NCBI RefSeq assembly: GCF_003667825.1
Contig: NZ_CP033043.1
Coordinates: forward strand, 4,032,001 to 4,096,000
Length of the DNA: 64,000 nt
Reading direction: 5' to 3'
Source: Metabacillus litoralis
Lineage (GTDB): Bacteria; Bacillota; Bacilli; Bacillales; Bacillaceae
Part shown: one piece after another, positions 34,641 to 46,500 of the stretch
How positions within the stretch are numbered: the stretch's first letter is position 1
Layout: each line of letters begins with the position of its first letter
Position numbers and translations under genes: made by a program
Notes under the pieces: model-generated
Told to the model about the DNA's origin: nothing
The model's database searches: none
The model's input: only the letters and a program-made list of their open reading frames with translations

Positions 34641-35645
34641 ATGGTAAAAACATATCTTCTGGAACGACGAAGTTGGATCGTCTATTTTATTTTCCAACTC
34701 CTTCTTTTGCTTTTTATTGCTTATATTGATCCGAAAATTTCACTATCATCTATAGTGTATGTAACCTTTCTTATGACACTTATCCTACTCTTTTTCCTTG
34801 CTTTTCGTTATCAAAAAGAAACTAAGTTTTATAAAGCTTTACAGGAACGGGAAAAAGATTTTGATTTAACTCGTTTAATAAAGCCTGATAGTCCGTTTGA
34901 GCAGATGATAGAAAGTAGTTTTATTGAGCAAATAGACTACTTAAAAACGATCGCCTCACAAAATCAAGTGAAATTAGAGCAGGAAAAAGATGATTTATTA
35001 TCATGGATTCATGAAGTGAAAACCCCTCTAACAGCCATGCATTTAATGATTGAAAAAATAGAAGATGATACATTGAAATCCCAAATAACCTATGAGTGGC
35101 TTCGAATTCACTTACTTCTTGATCAGCAGCTTCATCAAAAACGATTGCTTTTTATTGAAAATGATTTACTAATAGAAAAAACAGATTTAGAAGCTTTGCT
35201 GTTTCAGGAACTAAAAACCTTACAATCTTGGTGTATTCAAAAAGGAATTGGTTTTGATATCGATCTTCAAAAAACAGAAGTATTAAGCGATACAAAATGG
35301 CTTGCTTTCATTATAAGACAGCTTTTAACAAATGCTGTTAAATATAGTGATCACTCTGATATTTATATTAAAAGCTATCAACAAGATGAACATACATACT
35401 TACAAATACAAGACTTTGGGCGAGGAATAGATGCGAAAGATCTCCCTCGTATATTCGATAAAGGCTTTACCTCTACAACCAATCATGATGACCAATCAGC
35501 AACAGGAATGGGACTGTATCTCGCAAAAAAAGTAGCTAAACCATTGTTAATTGAGATTACCATCCAATCCGAGCTGGGCGTAGGAACAACCATTATACTT
35601 ACCTTTCCAAAAAGCAATGACTTTGTGAATGTAATGAGCATGTGA
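34641..35645 (+). CDS. bceS: Intramembrane-sensing histidine kinase
   Basis: 334 residues. Two membrane helices (about 13-29 and 35-56) are joined by a loop of only a few residues, so there is no external sensor domain. This is typical of BceS kinases, which receive the signal from the BceAB transporter. The phosphorylated His124 is in WIHEVKTPLTAMH. The ATPase lobe shows RQLLTNAVKYS, DFGRGIDAKDL and GMGLYLAKKVA. Its stop codon lies within a palindrome that looks like the BceR target of the bceAB promoter. Confidence 0.92.
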   Translation: MVKTYLLERRSWIVYFIFQLLLLLFIAYIDPKISLSSIVYVTFLMTLILLFFLAFRYQKETKFYKALQEREKDFDLTRLIKPDSPFEQMIESSFIEQIDYLKTIASQNQVKLEQEKDDLLSWIHEVKTPLTAMHLMIEKIEDDTLKSQITYEWLRIHLLLDQQLHQKRLLFIENDLLIEKTDLEALLFQELKTLQSWCIQKGIGFDIDLQKTEVLSDTKWLAFIIRQLLTNAVKYSDHSDIYIKSYQQDEHTYLQIQDFGRGIDAKDLPRIFDKGFTSTTNHDDQSATGMGLYLAKKVAKPLLIEITIQSELGVGTTIILTFPKSNDFVNVMSM

Positions 35646-35663
35646 CAACATTGTCACATGCTC
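35636..35663 (+). promoter_or_regulatory. BceR binding site / palindrome before bceA
   Basis: GAGCATGTGACAA and TTGTCACATGCTC are perfect 13-bp arms around two bases. The core TGACA-N4-TGTCA fits the TNACA-N4-TGTAA motif described for BceR-type regulators, apart from one half-site base. It overlaps the bceS stop codon and lies about 50 bp upstream of a TATAAT at 35710 that lacks a good -35, as expected for an activated promoter. Confidence 0.7.
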
Positions 35664-35765
35664 TTCTATTTTGTTAGAACAATCGAGGGAAAAGCTGATC
35701 ATCCTTTTTTATAATGAAGTTAGATGAAAGCTAAAGATCAATTCGTAATGAAAGGGAGTTTTTCC

Positions 35766-36530
35766 ATGATGAATATTTTAGAAGCAACGAAAATTCATAA
35801 AAGCTTTGGCAATAAGTTTAATAAACAAGAGGTTTTAAAGGGAATAGATATCACAATTAAACAAGGTGAGTTTGTTAGTATTATGGGGGCGTCCGGTTCA
35901 GGAAAAACCACGCTGCTGAATGTCCTCTCCTCCATTGACCGAGTCAGTAGTGGTTCTATTATGATCCAAGGCAACGAAATGACAAAGCTTAAAGATAAAC
36001 AACTTGCCCAATTTCGAAAAAATCATTTAGGGTTTATCTTTCAAGATTATAACCTGTTAGATACTCTTACTGTGAAAGAAAACATTCTTCTTCCACTATC
36101 AATCACAAAAACACCTAAAAAAGAAGCTGATCAAAAGTTTCAAGAATTGGCTACTGCCTTAGGCATTTATGATCTAAAAGATAAATATCCAAATGAAATA
36201 TCCGGTGGACAAAAACAACGAACATCTGCAGCAAGGGCGTTTATTCATGAGCCGAGTATTATTTTTGCAGATGAGCCTACAGGAGCTCTTGATTCAAAAT
36301 CCGCTTCAGATTTATTGCATAAATTAAGTGAATTAAATCAAAACCGCCAGTCTACCATTTTGATGGTTACACATGACCCAACTGCGGCAAGCTTCTGTAA
36401 TCGAGTGATTTTTATAAAAGATGGACAAATTTATACTCAATTAAATAAAGGTGCGCAAGATCGACAGCGTTTCTTCCAGGATATTATCAAAACTCAAGGT
36501 GTATTAGGTGGTGTAAAATATGACCACTAA
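35766..36530 (+). CDS. bceA: Peptide-antibiotic ABC transporter ATPase
   Basis: About 254 residues. Walker [12 protein letters not shown]-loop [10 protein letters not shown], signature [16 protein letters not shown], Walker [13 protein letters not shown] and switch His in MVTHDPTA. It is of the MacB/LolD-like class used by BceAB detoxification modules. The first ATG of a pair at 35766 has AAAGGGAG upstream. The gene overlaps bceB by 11 bp, so translation is coupled. The module senses and removes bacitracin-like or lantibiotic peptides from lipid II-cycle targets. Confidence 0.93.
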   Translation: MMNILEATKIHKSFGNKFNKQEVLKGIDITIKQGEFVSIMGASGSGKTTLLNVLSSIDRVSSGSIMIQGNEMTKLKDKQLAQFRKNHLGFIFQDYNLLDTLTVKENILLPLSITKTPKKEADQKFQELATALGIYDLKDKYPNEISGGQKQRTSAARAFIHEPSIIFADEPTGALDSKSASDLLHKLSELNQNRQSTILMVTHDPTAASFCNRVIFIKDGQIYTQLNKGAQDRQRFFQDIIKTQGVLGGVKYDH

Positions 36531-38466
36531 TCAGCTTATATTTAGAAGCTTAAAGAAAAATCTTAAGAACTATTATCTCTATGCGTTTGCTTTGATTTTT
36601 AGTGTTGCTCTTTATTTTGCTTTCGTTACCTTGCAATATGATCCCTCTATGGATGAAGCAAAAGGTACAGTAAAAGGAGCAGCAGCTGTTAAAACAGCAT
36701 CCATTTTACTTGTTGCAATTGTGAGTATCTTCCTTTTATACGCAAACAACATTTTTATCAAAAGACGTAGTAAAGAAATTGGACTATTTCAATTGATTGG
36801 GATGACAAAAGCTGAAATCTTTCGGATTCTAAGTACAGAAAATCTTATTCTCTATTTCGGCTCTTTATCTATAGGTATCTTTATCGGCTTTTCCTTTTCA
36901 AAGCTTATTACCATGATTTTATATAAAACAACAGCTGTTGATGAGATTGCTACCATGCATTTTTCTTGGCAAGCACTTGTCCAAACAATTTTTATATTTG
37001 TGGCAATCTATCTGCTAATCATCGGAATGAATTCCTTATTTATTAAGAAGCAAAGCATTCTCTCTCTTTTTCGAGTAACTTCTACAACAGAAGGAAAAGT
37101 GAAGAAAATATCAGTTATAGAAACCATTATTGGAGTTTTGGGATTAGCTCTTATTATACTAGGCTATTATGTGTCTTCTAAATTATTTGGCGGAGATTTT
37201 GCAACGGTTAATGAATTATTTTTTGCCATGACCTTTATCTTAGCTTCCGTTATTATCGGAACATACCTATTTTATAAAGGCTCTGTTCGCTTTATTGCAA
37301 ACATTATTCGAAAGAAAAAAGGCGGATATTTAAATATTAATGAGGTATTGTCTCTTTCCTCCATTATGTTTCGTATGAAGTCTAATGCTCTTTTACTAAC
37401 TATTATCACAACCGTTTCAGCTCTAGCCATTGGCTTGCTATCCCTCAGTTATATCTCCTATTATTCAGCTGAAAAGCAAGCACAAAATAGTGTTCCGGAC
37501 GACTTTGCTATAACAAATGTTGAAGATGCAAATACTTTTAAAGGCGAATTAGAAGCAGCTAATATAGCATATAAGGAAAAGAAAATTGAGGTTCTTCAAG
37601 TCAATACGAACCTATCAAATATTTTAGACGCTAAATTAGAAGGGTTAAATTATCAGCCAAGCGCTATGCCAATGCCTGTTATTAGTGAGAAAGCACTTAA
37701 GGATATTGATGTTGCAGCAGATGAAACTCTTTTTACTGGCTATAATGATTTTCTGCAAAAGTTTATGAAAATGAAAAACTCCGGTCAAATTGAACTGAAG
37801 GGAAAAAATGAGGTCATTTCCCAAAAGCTTATAGGAATAAAAAGACATTATCCTATTTCATGGTATTTTACCAGTGGTGGAATACCTACCGCAGTTGTTG
37901 ACGACTCTACTTTTAAGCGTTTAAAACAGGATCTTGAACAGGAAATTCAAAGAGAAGCTTCTATTTATATCGGGTTAAATATTAATGATGAGAGTAATAT
38001 ACAAAGAGCTAATGACCTTTTTCAAAAGCTGGGGTTTGACCAGAATGAAGGACATGATTCACAACTAGCTATGGCAAACGGTCAAAAGAGGACAATGGGG
38101 TTAGCGATGTTTATCGTTGGATTTTTAGGATTAACCTTTCTGATTACGTCAGGATGTATTCTTTACTTCAAACAAATGGATGAAGGTGAAGATGAAAAAT
38201 CAAATTATACGATCTTAAGAAAGCTTGGATATACTCAAGGAGACCTACTTAATGGAATTAGAATGAAACAAATTTATAACTTCGGAATTCCATTGTTTAT
38301 TGGATTACTTCATAGCTATTTTGCTGTTCAATCTGGATGGTTTTTATTTGGAACCGAGATATGGACACCGATGATTATGGTAATGGTTGTTTATACTGCG
38401 TTATATTCAATCTTTGGTATTTTGTCTGTTTTATATTATAAAAAGGTGATAAAAGAAGCTTTATAG
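36520..38466 (+). CDS. bceB: Peptide-antibiotic ABC transporter permease
   Basis: 648 residues. The layout is that of BceB: helix 1 near 18-36, three further helices by residue 170, six to seven by about residue 305, then a large extracytoplasmic domain (about 310-525) and the last three helices up to the C-terminus. FtsX-like segments flank the external domain ([19 protein letters not shown] and [15 protein letters not shown]). BceB both transports or protects against the peptide and passes flux information to BceS. Length agrees with bacillar BceB. It is the last gene of the module, and a dispersed repeat begins seven bases after its stop. Confidence 0.93.
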   Translation: MTTNQLIFRSLKKNLKNYYLYAFALIFSVALYFAFVTLQYDPSMDEAKGTVKGAAAVKTASILLVAIVSIFLLYANNIFIKRRSKEIGLFQLIGMTKAEIFRILSTENLILYFGSLSIGIFIGFSFSKLITMILYKTTAVDEIATMHFSWQALVQTIFIFVAIYLLIIGMNSLFIKKQSILSLFRVTSTTEGKVKKISVIETIIGVLGLALIILGYYVSSKLFGGDFATVNELFFAMTFILASVIIGTYLFYKGSVRFIANIIRKKKGGYLNINEVLSLSSIMFRMKSNALLLTIITTVSALAIGLLSLSYISYYSAEKQAQNSVPDDFAITNVEDANTFKGELEAANIAYKEKKIEVLQVNTNLSNILDAKLEGLNYQPSAMPMPVISEKALKDIDVAADETLFTGYNDFLQKFMKMKNSGQIELKGKNEVISQKLIGIKRHYPISWYFTSGGIPTAVVDDSTFKRLKQDLEQEIQREASIYIGLNINDESNIQRANDLFQKLGFDQNEGHDSQLAMANGQKRTMGLAMFIVGFLGLTFLITSGCILYFKQMDEGEDEKSNYTILRKLGYTQGDLLNGIRMKQIYNFGIPLFIGLLHSYFAVQSGWFLFGTEIWTPMIMVMVVYTALYSIFGILSVLYYKKVIKEAL

Positions 38467-38472
38467 TCGATG

Positions 38473-38816
38473 GCCCCTAACTTTTTGTTAACGGGTTCGG
38501 TTTTGAAGTGCAAAATTAGATTGACCGTACAGTAATTCGACGATAAATTAACAGATAATATGATTAAATGCTTGGAACATTGTGTCTCCAAGCATTTTTT
38601 TACACTTTATAGTTGCGTCTTCTGGGAAACAAACGGAAAAATTCCGTTTAAATTAGGAAAAACCAGCGTTTTTAACAAAATAGGGGGAATTTTTCCGCTT
38701 ATTTGAACCAAATCTAAAGATTTGCTTCTATTTATAGAAGTTAACCGGAATATATCCGCTTATATCGGCTATTTATGCACCTACTATATACCTTAAGCGG
38801 AATTTCTCCTCCTATT
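38473..38816 (+). repeat. Dispersed 3'-flank repeat, copy A
   Basis: Starts seven bases after the bceB stop. Order of blocks: GCCCCT...GGTTCGGTTTTG, then the terminator hairpin (38567-38601), then CGGAAAAATTCCG, GGGGAATTTTTCCG, CCGGAATATATCCG and GCGGAATTTCTCC modules about 50-60 bp apart. The same blocks in the same order occur on the minus strand at 62536-62173. Confidence 0.8.
38567..38601 (+). terminator. Terminator of the bce module, inside repeat copy A
   Basis: AAATGCTTGGA / TCCAAGCATTT stem with a ten-base loop and seven T residues. The loop and stem are identical in copy B. Confidence 0.88.
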
Positions 38817-39000
38817 TATTCTTCCTATACCTTCACATCAACAATGAATATCATTAGATCCTTTTCTTTCTAAACTATTTTCAACTTAAATATCCAAAAC
38901 ACTCCTACATTCAGTACATCAATCCCAATTATGCTGTTTTAATAAAAACAAATGGTAATTTTAGTATGAATTCTTTAGGTAATATAAAAAATTTTTGTGC

Positions 39001-39025
39001 AGTTTGTTTAATTAATAAACAAAGT
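39001..39025 (+). promoter_or_regulatory. XylR-like operator upstream of the GH43 gene
   Basis: TTTGTTTA and TAAACAAA (within AGTTTGTTTAATTAATAAAC and the next bases) form a palindrome that resembles the Bacillus xyl operator (TTAGTTTGTT...AACAAACTAA). It lies four bases upstream of a TATAAT at 39030. Confidence 0.6.
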
Positions 39026-39038
39026 CTGCTATAATTAA

Positions 39039-39052
39039 TACAAACGCTTACA
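39039..39052 (+). promoter_or_regulatory. Candidate cre near the GH43 transcription start
   Basis: TACAAACGCTTACA differs from the cre consensus (TGNAANCGNWNNCA) only in the second base. It sits directly after the -10, a repressing position. Confidence 0.55.
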
Positions 39053-39078
39053 AATTTCTAGTAGATAAGGAGATTAAG

Positions 39079-40059
39079 ATGAGTAAACAACCAAAACCTA
39101 ACCAACCTATCGTTGAACATATTTTTACAGCAGATCCTTCTGCACATGTATTTGAAGGGAAAATTTATATCTATCCTTCACATGACTTGGATCATAATGA
39201 GCCTTCAAATGACAATGGTGATCAGTACAAAATGGAGGATTACCATGTATTATCAATGGATAATTTCGAATCTCCTTGTATTGATCATGGACAGGTTCTT
39301 CATGTAAAAGATATTCCTTGGGCAAAGAAACAATTATGGGCACCAGATGCAGCGTTCAAAAACAACACCTATTATTTGTTTTTCCCGGCAAGAGATCATG
39401 ACGATATCTTTAGAATTGGTGTTGCAACAAGCTCAAACCCTGCAGGCCCTTTTACTCCTCAAGAGAGTTATATCCCAGGAAGTTTCAGTATAGATCCTGC
39501 CGTATTAGTAGATGATGACAACAAGTCTTATATTTATTTCGGTGGTCTATGGGGAGGTCAGCTAGAAAAGTGGCAGACTGGAATTTTTAATCCAGATGGT
39601 GAGGGTCCTGCAGCATCAGAGCCGGCATTAGGTCCGATGGTAGCTGAACTAGAGGATAATATGCTTACATTTAAATCTAAACCGCAAGAAATCTCAATCG
39701 TTGATGAAGATGGCAATCCAATCTTAGCAGGTGACGAAGAGAGACGATTTTTTGAAGGAGCTTGGGTACATAAATATAATGATGAATATTATCTTTCCTA
39801 TTCAACTGGAACAACTCACTGCATCGTTTATGCAACAAGCAAAAACCCACAAGGTCCATTCACGTATAAAGGGAAAATTCTTACTCCAGTAACAGGCTGG
39901 ACTACTCATCATTCAATCGTTCAGTTTGAAGATAAATGGTATCTATTTTATCATGATTGTTCATTATCAGACGGAGTCGATCATAAACGTAGTGTGAAAT
40001 ATGCGGAAATACACTACAATGAAGACGGCACTATTCAAACGATAGATCCTTATAAATAA
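39079..40059 (+). CDS. GH43 glycoside hydrolase (beta-xylosidase/arabinofuranosidase type)
   Basis: 326 residues, no signal peptide, so it acts on imported xylo- or arabino-oligosaccharides. Five-bladed propeller catalytic residues of GH43 are visible: base Asp19 in FTADPSAHV, the pKa-modulating Asp in SFSIDPAVLV near 137, and acid Glu in RRFFEGAWVHKY near 222. AAGGAG precedes the ATG. A XylR-like palindrome, a TATAAT and a cre-like site stand upstream, the same kind of operator as at the GH10 xylanase 3 kb away. The precise substrate (xylose or arabinose linkage) is not decided. Confidence 0.9.
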   Translation: MSKQPKPNQPIVEHIFTADPSAHVFEGKIYIYPSHDLDHNEPSNDNGDQYKMEDYHVLSMDNFESPCIDHGQVLHVKDIPWAKKQLWAPDAAFKNNTYYLFFPARDHDDIFRIGVATSSNPAGPFTPQESYIPGSFSIDPAVLVDDDNKSYIYFGGLWGGQLEKWQTGIFNPDGEGPAASEPALGPMVAELEDNMLTFKSKPQEISIVDEDGNPILAGDEERRFFEGAWVHKYNDEYYLSYSTGTTHCIVYATSKNPQGPFTYKGKILTPVTGWTTHHSIVQFEDKWYLFYHDCSLSDGVDHKRSVKYAEIHYNEDGTIQTIDPYK

Positions 40060-40068
40060 GCTAACTTG

Positions 40069-40101
40069 GAACACTACAATGAATTATTGTGGTGTTCTTT
40101 T
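40069..40101 (+). terminator. Terminator of the GH43 gene
   Basis: GAACAC-TACAAT / ATTGTGGTGTTC stem with a short loop, then T residues. Confidence 0.82.
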
Positions 40102-40341
40102 ACATTTTTTCAAAACCTTCACTAATTTTGAATTTAGTTGATTTAATTTCATAATAATGACTCTTAAATCAAAAAACGAACATTTTTATTCATCCTCAAC
40201 TTTTTAATAAACAATACACGGATAAAAACACTAATAAAGGTGAAATTCATACGTATTTTTGTAACAAATGATTCATTATGAAATTGATTCAGTTGGGGAA
40301 GAATAAGATTATAACAATATAATATAAAGGGTACGATCAAA

Positions 40342-41097
40342 ATGAGCCAAAAAAAACCTACTCTCGCTACAATTCATACACTAGGCACAACATATCTTCA
40401 ACAGCACAATCCAATCATGATCGCTTGGTGGTCTGCAGTATTTCCTGGATTTGGACATTATTTGCTTAACCAGTATATAAGAGCTACCCTTTTAACCTTA
40501 AGTGAAGTTTTTATAAATACATTTGCTCATATCAATGAAGCAATGATCTTTTCCTTTTGCGGTAAATTTAAACAGTCTGTATCCATTTTAGAGCCGAAAT
40601 GGGCTTTTGGCTATCTCATAACATACCTAGTAATCATCTGGGATAGCTATAGGTCTACTGTTTATCAAAACAAATTATGTCACATTGCTTATTTAGAAAA
40701 TCATTCTGTTTCAAGGTTGAAAATTGCACCGAACGAAATTCAATATATCGAAAGAAAAAGTCCATTTGTTAGTGCGTTTTACTCTTTGCTCTTTCCAGGC
40801 CTTGGCCAACTTTACAATCATCAAGTTGCTCTTGCCTTCTACGCTATGCTTTGGTGGTGGATCTATTTAAGCTTTTCAAACCTCCATGAAGCCATACTAA
40901 CATTAGTATTCGGTAATGTTGTTGGTTCAAGTTCAACCCTTGACCCACACTGGTTATTGTTTATGCCATCAGTATTGGGAGGATCCATTTATCAAGCATA
41001 TGTCACAACAATTGGACATAATAAGCTATACCGTATTGCACAGCGTCAGCATCTAACAGAGCGATATGGACAAAATCGCCCTCGTATCTTCAAGTAA
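40342..41097 (+). CDS. Internally duplicated multi-pass membrane protein
   Basis: 251 residues, about six to eight membrane segments. Two halves repeat the same landmarks: WWSAVFPGFGHYLLNQY / FYSLLFPGLGQLYNHQV, then AHINEA / SNLHEA, LEPKW / LDPHW, and QNKLCHIA / HNKLYRIA. I do not recognise the family. The PGxG...N turn recalls small TM2-like domains. It is followed 14 bp later by another small membrane protein gene, so the two are probably co-transcribed. Placement between xylan genes does not by itself imply a sugar-related role. Confidence 0.72.
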   Translation: MSQKKPTLATIHTLGTTYLQQHNPIMIAWWSAVFPGFGHYLLNQYIRATLLTLSEVFINTFAHINEAMIFSFCGKFKQSVSILEPKWAFGYLITYLVIIWDSYRSTVYQNKLCHIAYLENHSVSRLKIAPNEIQYIERKSPFVSAFYSLLFPGLGQLYNHQVALAFYAMLWWWIYLSFSNLHEAILTLVFGNVVGSSSTLDPHWLLFMPSVLGGSIYQAYVTTIGHNKLYRIAQRQHLTERYGQNRPRIFK

Positions 41098-41111
41098 GCA
41101 GGAGTTTTATT

Positions 41112-41558
41112 ATGATTATTGTTGGAACATTTGAACAAACAATTGAAATGGAGCAAGCCCTAGCCGTTCTAGAAAGCAAATATGTCACAAGAGAGCAAAT
41201 ACTTGTGACTTTTATGGAAAGTGATCCAAATGAACGACTACAAGGTAGAACGAGGAGCGCTCGTTCAAATGCCTTTGAAGTTGGAATGGCTTGCGCGACT
41301 GGTAGTGCTGTTATTGGTGCTAGTATAGGATTTATCCTAACTCTAGGCCCAATTATATGGGGGTTACTTGGTGCATTCATTGGATTTACAATTGGTTATA
41401 GCATCTATTACCTCAATAATAAGAATGGCTCTAAAATGCCAAAACGGTTGCCTGAGGTGACCGTTATCATTCAGTGTTTAGAGGGTGATCAAATTCAGTT
41501 GATTAAGAATGTTTTATGGAATTATAAGGCTCTTACTGTGGGGGTGTTAAAATTATAG
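41112..41558 (+). CDS. Small membrane protein with Gly-rich hairpin
   Basis: 148 residues. A soluble N-terminal alpha/beta stretch (IIVGTFEQTIEMEQALAVLE) leads to a glycine-rich hydrophobic hairpin (about 58-98: GSAVIGASIGFILTLGPI, then WGLLGAFIGFTIGY). A second soluble stretch (EVTVIIQCLEGDQIQLIKN) follows. The layout resembles general-stress-type proteins in which a ferredoxin-like fold is interrupted by a Gly-zipper hairpin. Function unknown. AGGAG lies before the ATG, and it follows the duplicated membrane protein gene by 14 bp. Confidence 0.72.
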   Translation: MIIVGTFEQTIEMEQALAVLESKYVTREQILVTFMESDPNERLQGRTRSARSNAFEVGMACATGSAVIGASIGFILTLGPIIWGLLGAFIGFTIGYSIYYLNNKNGSKMPKRLPEVTVIIQCLEGDQIQLIKNVLWNYKALTVGVLKL

Positions 41559-41606
41559 AAAGTATGGCAATTTGTTTCTTAATCAACCGAACTTAGTCAT
41601 AACCCC

Positions 41607-41732
41607 CTATCGCTTCACTAGCAGAATATATTCCTCACAGCTTATATTGACAACAAACCACCCTTCCTCCTGCTTAAAGCCCTCTTGCGCGTAGAGCCTT
41701 TCATTATCCGCATTAACCAGGAGTATAGTCAT
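41607..41732 (-). pseudogene. GNAT acetyltransferase C-terminal remnant (41 aa)
   Basis: ATG at 41732 with AAAGGAG eight bases upstream gives 41 residues including VNADNERLYAQEGFKQEEGW. This is the N..N..LY...GF signature of the last helix and strand of GNAT proteins. The acetyl-CoA loop and everything before it are missing, and no GNAT-like sequence is seen upstream. It is most likely a decayed gene that has kept or acquired a translation start. Confidence 0.55.
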
Positions 41733-41797
41733 GATTTCATCTCCTTTATCTTTAAAATAAACTATTACTATTTTACTAAATTTATTGAATTGCCAAA

Positions 41798-41830
41798 TAA
41801 CTTTGTTTATTTAGTAGCCAAACAAAGTTA
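41798..41830 (+). promoter_or_regulatory. XylR-like operator upstream of the GH10 xylanase
   Basis: TAACTTTGTTT and AAACAAAGTTA are perfect 11-bp arms with an 11-bp spacer. A TATAAT follows at 41838. The arms resemble the operator at 39001-39025 before the GH43 gene. Confidence 0.62.
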
Positions 41831-41999
41831 AAGTTGTTATAATCAATTTCAGTTAGGGCTCTACCATTACCATACATAGTTAACTTCCTACAGAAATGTA
41901 AGCCCTTACTTTATTTCATTTAATAAAAAGGAGGTTCATTAGAGTTATTCAGAATTTGTTTTAGAAAGCCTTTCAAATCTATATTAAAAAGGAGATTAA

Positions 42000-43157
<1,158 letters not shown>

Positions 43158-43170
43158 TTTATTTTATAGA

Positions 43171-43202
43171 TACTCCAGAGTAAAAGCTGGAGTATTTTTT
43201 TG
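43171..43202 (+). terminator. Terminator of the xylanase gene
   Basis: TACTCCAG / CTGGAGTA stem, eight-base loop, seven T residues. Confidence 0.9.
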
Positions 43203-43598
43203 TTAATTAGGTCTCTATAATTATTTTACAATATTAAATATATCGTTTTTGCTCTTACTCATTTACTTTTCTCTCCCCTCTTATTTCACTCACTTTAGTC
43301 GTTTGTAAAATATTCCCTTAAACAATAAAGCGTTTACTATTTCAGGAATTGTAAAGACTTTATTAAGCTACTGTAAAGGCGTTTTACAATACGAAATTTC
43401 AGAGGAATTATACCCATTAATACTCCCTTTTCATAGTGTCATTTATAAGCATCTGGCACTACTAAAATTAACTTACAAAAAAATATGATAGTAGAATATA
43501 ACCATTATTCAAAACAATTAAACTATTACAAAATAATTCTGCTATATTTAGCTTTGGAGACTTAATCTCTCAAAAAAATTAAAGGATGGATGTATCGA
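43203..43598. other. Intergenic region before the nucleotidase gene
   Basis: About 395 bp, very A/T-rich. An AAAGCGTTTACT stretch near 43330 resembles half of a cre but fails the other half. No ORF with a ribosome binding site and no clear Pho-box repeats are seen. Confidence 0.45.
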
Positions 43599-46500
43599 AT
43601 GAAGTTGCAAAGCAAGCTTAAAGGTAAAAAGATTTTAACTAGTACTTTAGCCATTTGTTTGTTATCAACCCCGTTTATGACAAGCGTTGTAAATGCAGCC
43701 AAACCTACTACTTCTAAGGTTCAATCACAAGTAGAGCTTCGAATTATGGAAACGACAGACATTCATACGAACCTGCTCAACTTCGATTACTACAAAAATG
43801 CTGAAGCTCCTAAACTTGGACTAGCTAAAACAGCAACTCTTGTTAAGGAAGCAAGAAAAGAAGTAGATAACTCTGTCCTCGTAGACAACGGTGACCTTAT
43901 TCAAGGAACCCCTCTTGGCACCTATAAAGCAAAGATCGATCCACTTGAGGACGGCGAGGTACATCCAGCTATCGAAGCAATGAATATGATGGATTATGAT
44001 ATGGTTACACTTGGAAACCATGAGTTCAACTATGGTCTAGACTACCTAGATGAAGTGTATGATGATGCAGAATTTCCTTTTGTAAATGCAAATGTTTATA
44101 TTGATGATCATGATGATAATCCATCAAATGATGTTAATAAATATAGCCCTTATAAAATCGTTAATAAAAAAGTAAAAGATGAAGATGGGAAAACGAATGT
44201 TATCAAAGTTGGATATATTGGTTTTACTCCCCCACAAATCAACGAGTGGGACAAAGCTCATCTAGATGGTAAAGTAATCACAAAAAATATCATCGAAAGT
44301 GCTAAAAAATATGTACCTCAAATGAAGAAAAAAGGTGCAGATGTTGTGATCGCTTTAGCTCACTCTGGTTTTAGTGCAAATGAAGACAACACAGAAGATG
44401 CAGTTTATGCTTTAAGTAAAGTAGACGGAATTGATGCTATTACATTCTCACATACTCATAAAACGTTTCCAGCTAAGGATGTTGCCAGCTTAGATGCACT
44501 TTTCAAAGGTGCTGACGGACAACCATTACCTGGAGTAGATAATAATAAAGGTACAATCAATGGTGTTGCTGCTGTTCAAGCAGGCTATGGCGGTGGTTCT
44601 CTCGGAATCATTGATCTTACCCTTCAAAAGATTAAAGGAAAGTGGGAGGTTTCTAATTCTCAATCTTCTACTAGAGCAATAGATAATGTGCAACCTGATC
44701 AAGAAATTGTCAACGCCGTAAAGGATGCACATGAAGATACGATTGACTATGTAAATACACCAATCGGAACAACAACTGATGATATTTACAGCTATTTTGC
44801 CCTTGTTCAAGATGATCCTTCTGTTCAAGTCGTAACAAATGCGCAAAAATGGTATGTAGAAAACTATATCTCATTGAACAAGCCTGAATTAAAAGATCTT
44901 CCAATTTTATCTGTTGGAGCACCTTTCAAGGCAGGTCGTAATGGTGTTGAAGAATATACAGAAATCAAAAAAGGTGATTTAACAATCCGTAGTGCTGGGG
45001 ATCTGTATCTTTATGACAACACATTAAAAGCTGTAAAGGTGAATGGTTCAGTTGTAAAAGAATGGATTGAAATGTCAGCAGGTAAGTTCAATACAATTGA
45101 CACCACTAAAACTGATGCACAACAATTATTAAATCCTTCTTTCCCAGTGTATAACTTCGATGTCATTGACGGAGTTGAATATCAAATTGATGTCACTCAG
45201 CCAGCTAAATACGACACGAAAGGGAATCTTGTTAACCCAGAATCCAGCCGTGTTGTTAACTTAGAATACAACGGAGAACCAATTGATCCAGAACAAGAAT
45301 TTGTTGTGGTGACAAACAATTATCGTGCTGGTGGCGGTGGGAATTTCCCTGGTCTCAAAGGCAGTGAGTTAGTCGTGGATTCTGCTGATGAAAACCGCCA
45401 AATTTTAATGGATTATATTTCGGAAGTAAAAGAAGTTACTCCAACAGCTGATAATAACTGGTCTATTGCACCAATCCCTGCTGATGTGAACGTTACATTT
45501 ACAACCTCACCGAAGGCAGAGCAGTACATTACTGAAGGAAGTCCATTCTCATATACTGGACAAACTGATGATAAAGGCTTTGGTATTTTCAATATTGACC
45601 TAAACCGTGGGGTAAAGGTACAGCTTTTAGGGTTAAATGATTTACATGGCCAATTAGATACAGTGACTAAAGTAGGTGAGTCTTTAGCCGGTCAAATAGA
45701 ATATACAGCTGCTGCCCTTAAACAGGAAGAAGCAACAAATCCAAATACTTTACTAGTTCATGCTGGTGATATGATTGGTGGCAGCCCACTTATCTCAGCT
45801 CTTTTCCAAGATGAGCCAACAATTGAAGTTTTAGAAGAAATCGGCTTTGATGCTGGAACATTAGGTAACCATGAATTCGATGAAGGAATTGATGAGTTAA
45901 AACGGATGATGAATGGCGGAGATCACCCAAATGGAACTCCAGGCTATGATGGAATGGACTTTCCACTTGTAGCTGCAAATGCTTATGACACAAGAGATGG
46001 ACAGCTAATCACTAAACCTTACACAGTATTAGAATCTGGTGGTCAAAAGATTGGTGTCATTGGGGTTGTGACTCAAGAAACACCTTCAATGATCGTGACA
46101 AAAGGAAACGAAACTTTAAAAATTACAGATGAAGCAGAAGCAATTAATAAATATACAGCGGAATTAAAGGCACAAGGTGTTGAATCGATTGTTGTTTTAG
46201 CACACAATCCAGCTACACAAACTGGTTATACTGACTCATTTGATGCTAGCAGAATAGCAGAACAAATAAATGATGAAGTTGATGTTATCTTTGCTGCTCA
46301 TAACCATGTAAATGTTAATAGAGTGGTAGATAATAAATTAATTGTACAAGCTTATTCTTATGGGTCTGCTTTCTCAGATGTTGATTTAGAAATTGATCCT
46401 TTTACAGGGGATATTTTTAGTAAAAAAGCAGAAATTAAAACAGTTTACCAGGACAAATATACTCCAGATACTGCAGTAGCAACTATCATGAAGAAGTATA

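Noticed and set aside
38473..38816. Insertion sequence or MITE
   Set aside because: There are no terminal inverted repeats, target duplications or transposase in either copy; mobility is therefore not shown.
43203..43598. cre site at about 43330
   Set aside because: Only one half matches the consensus; the flanking positions fail.
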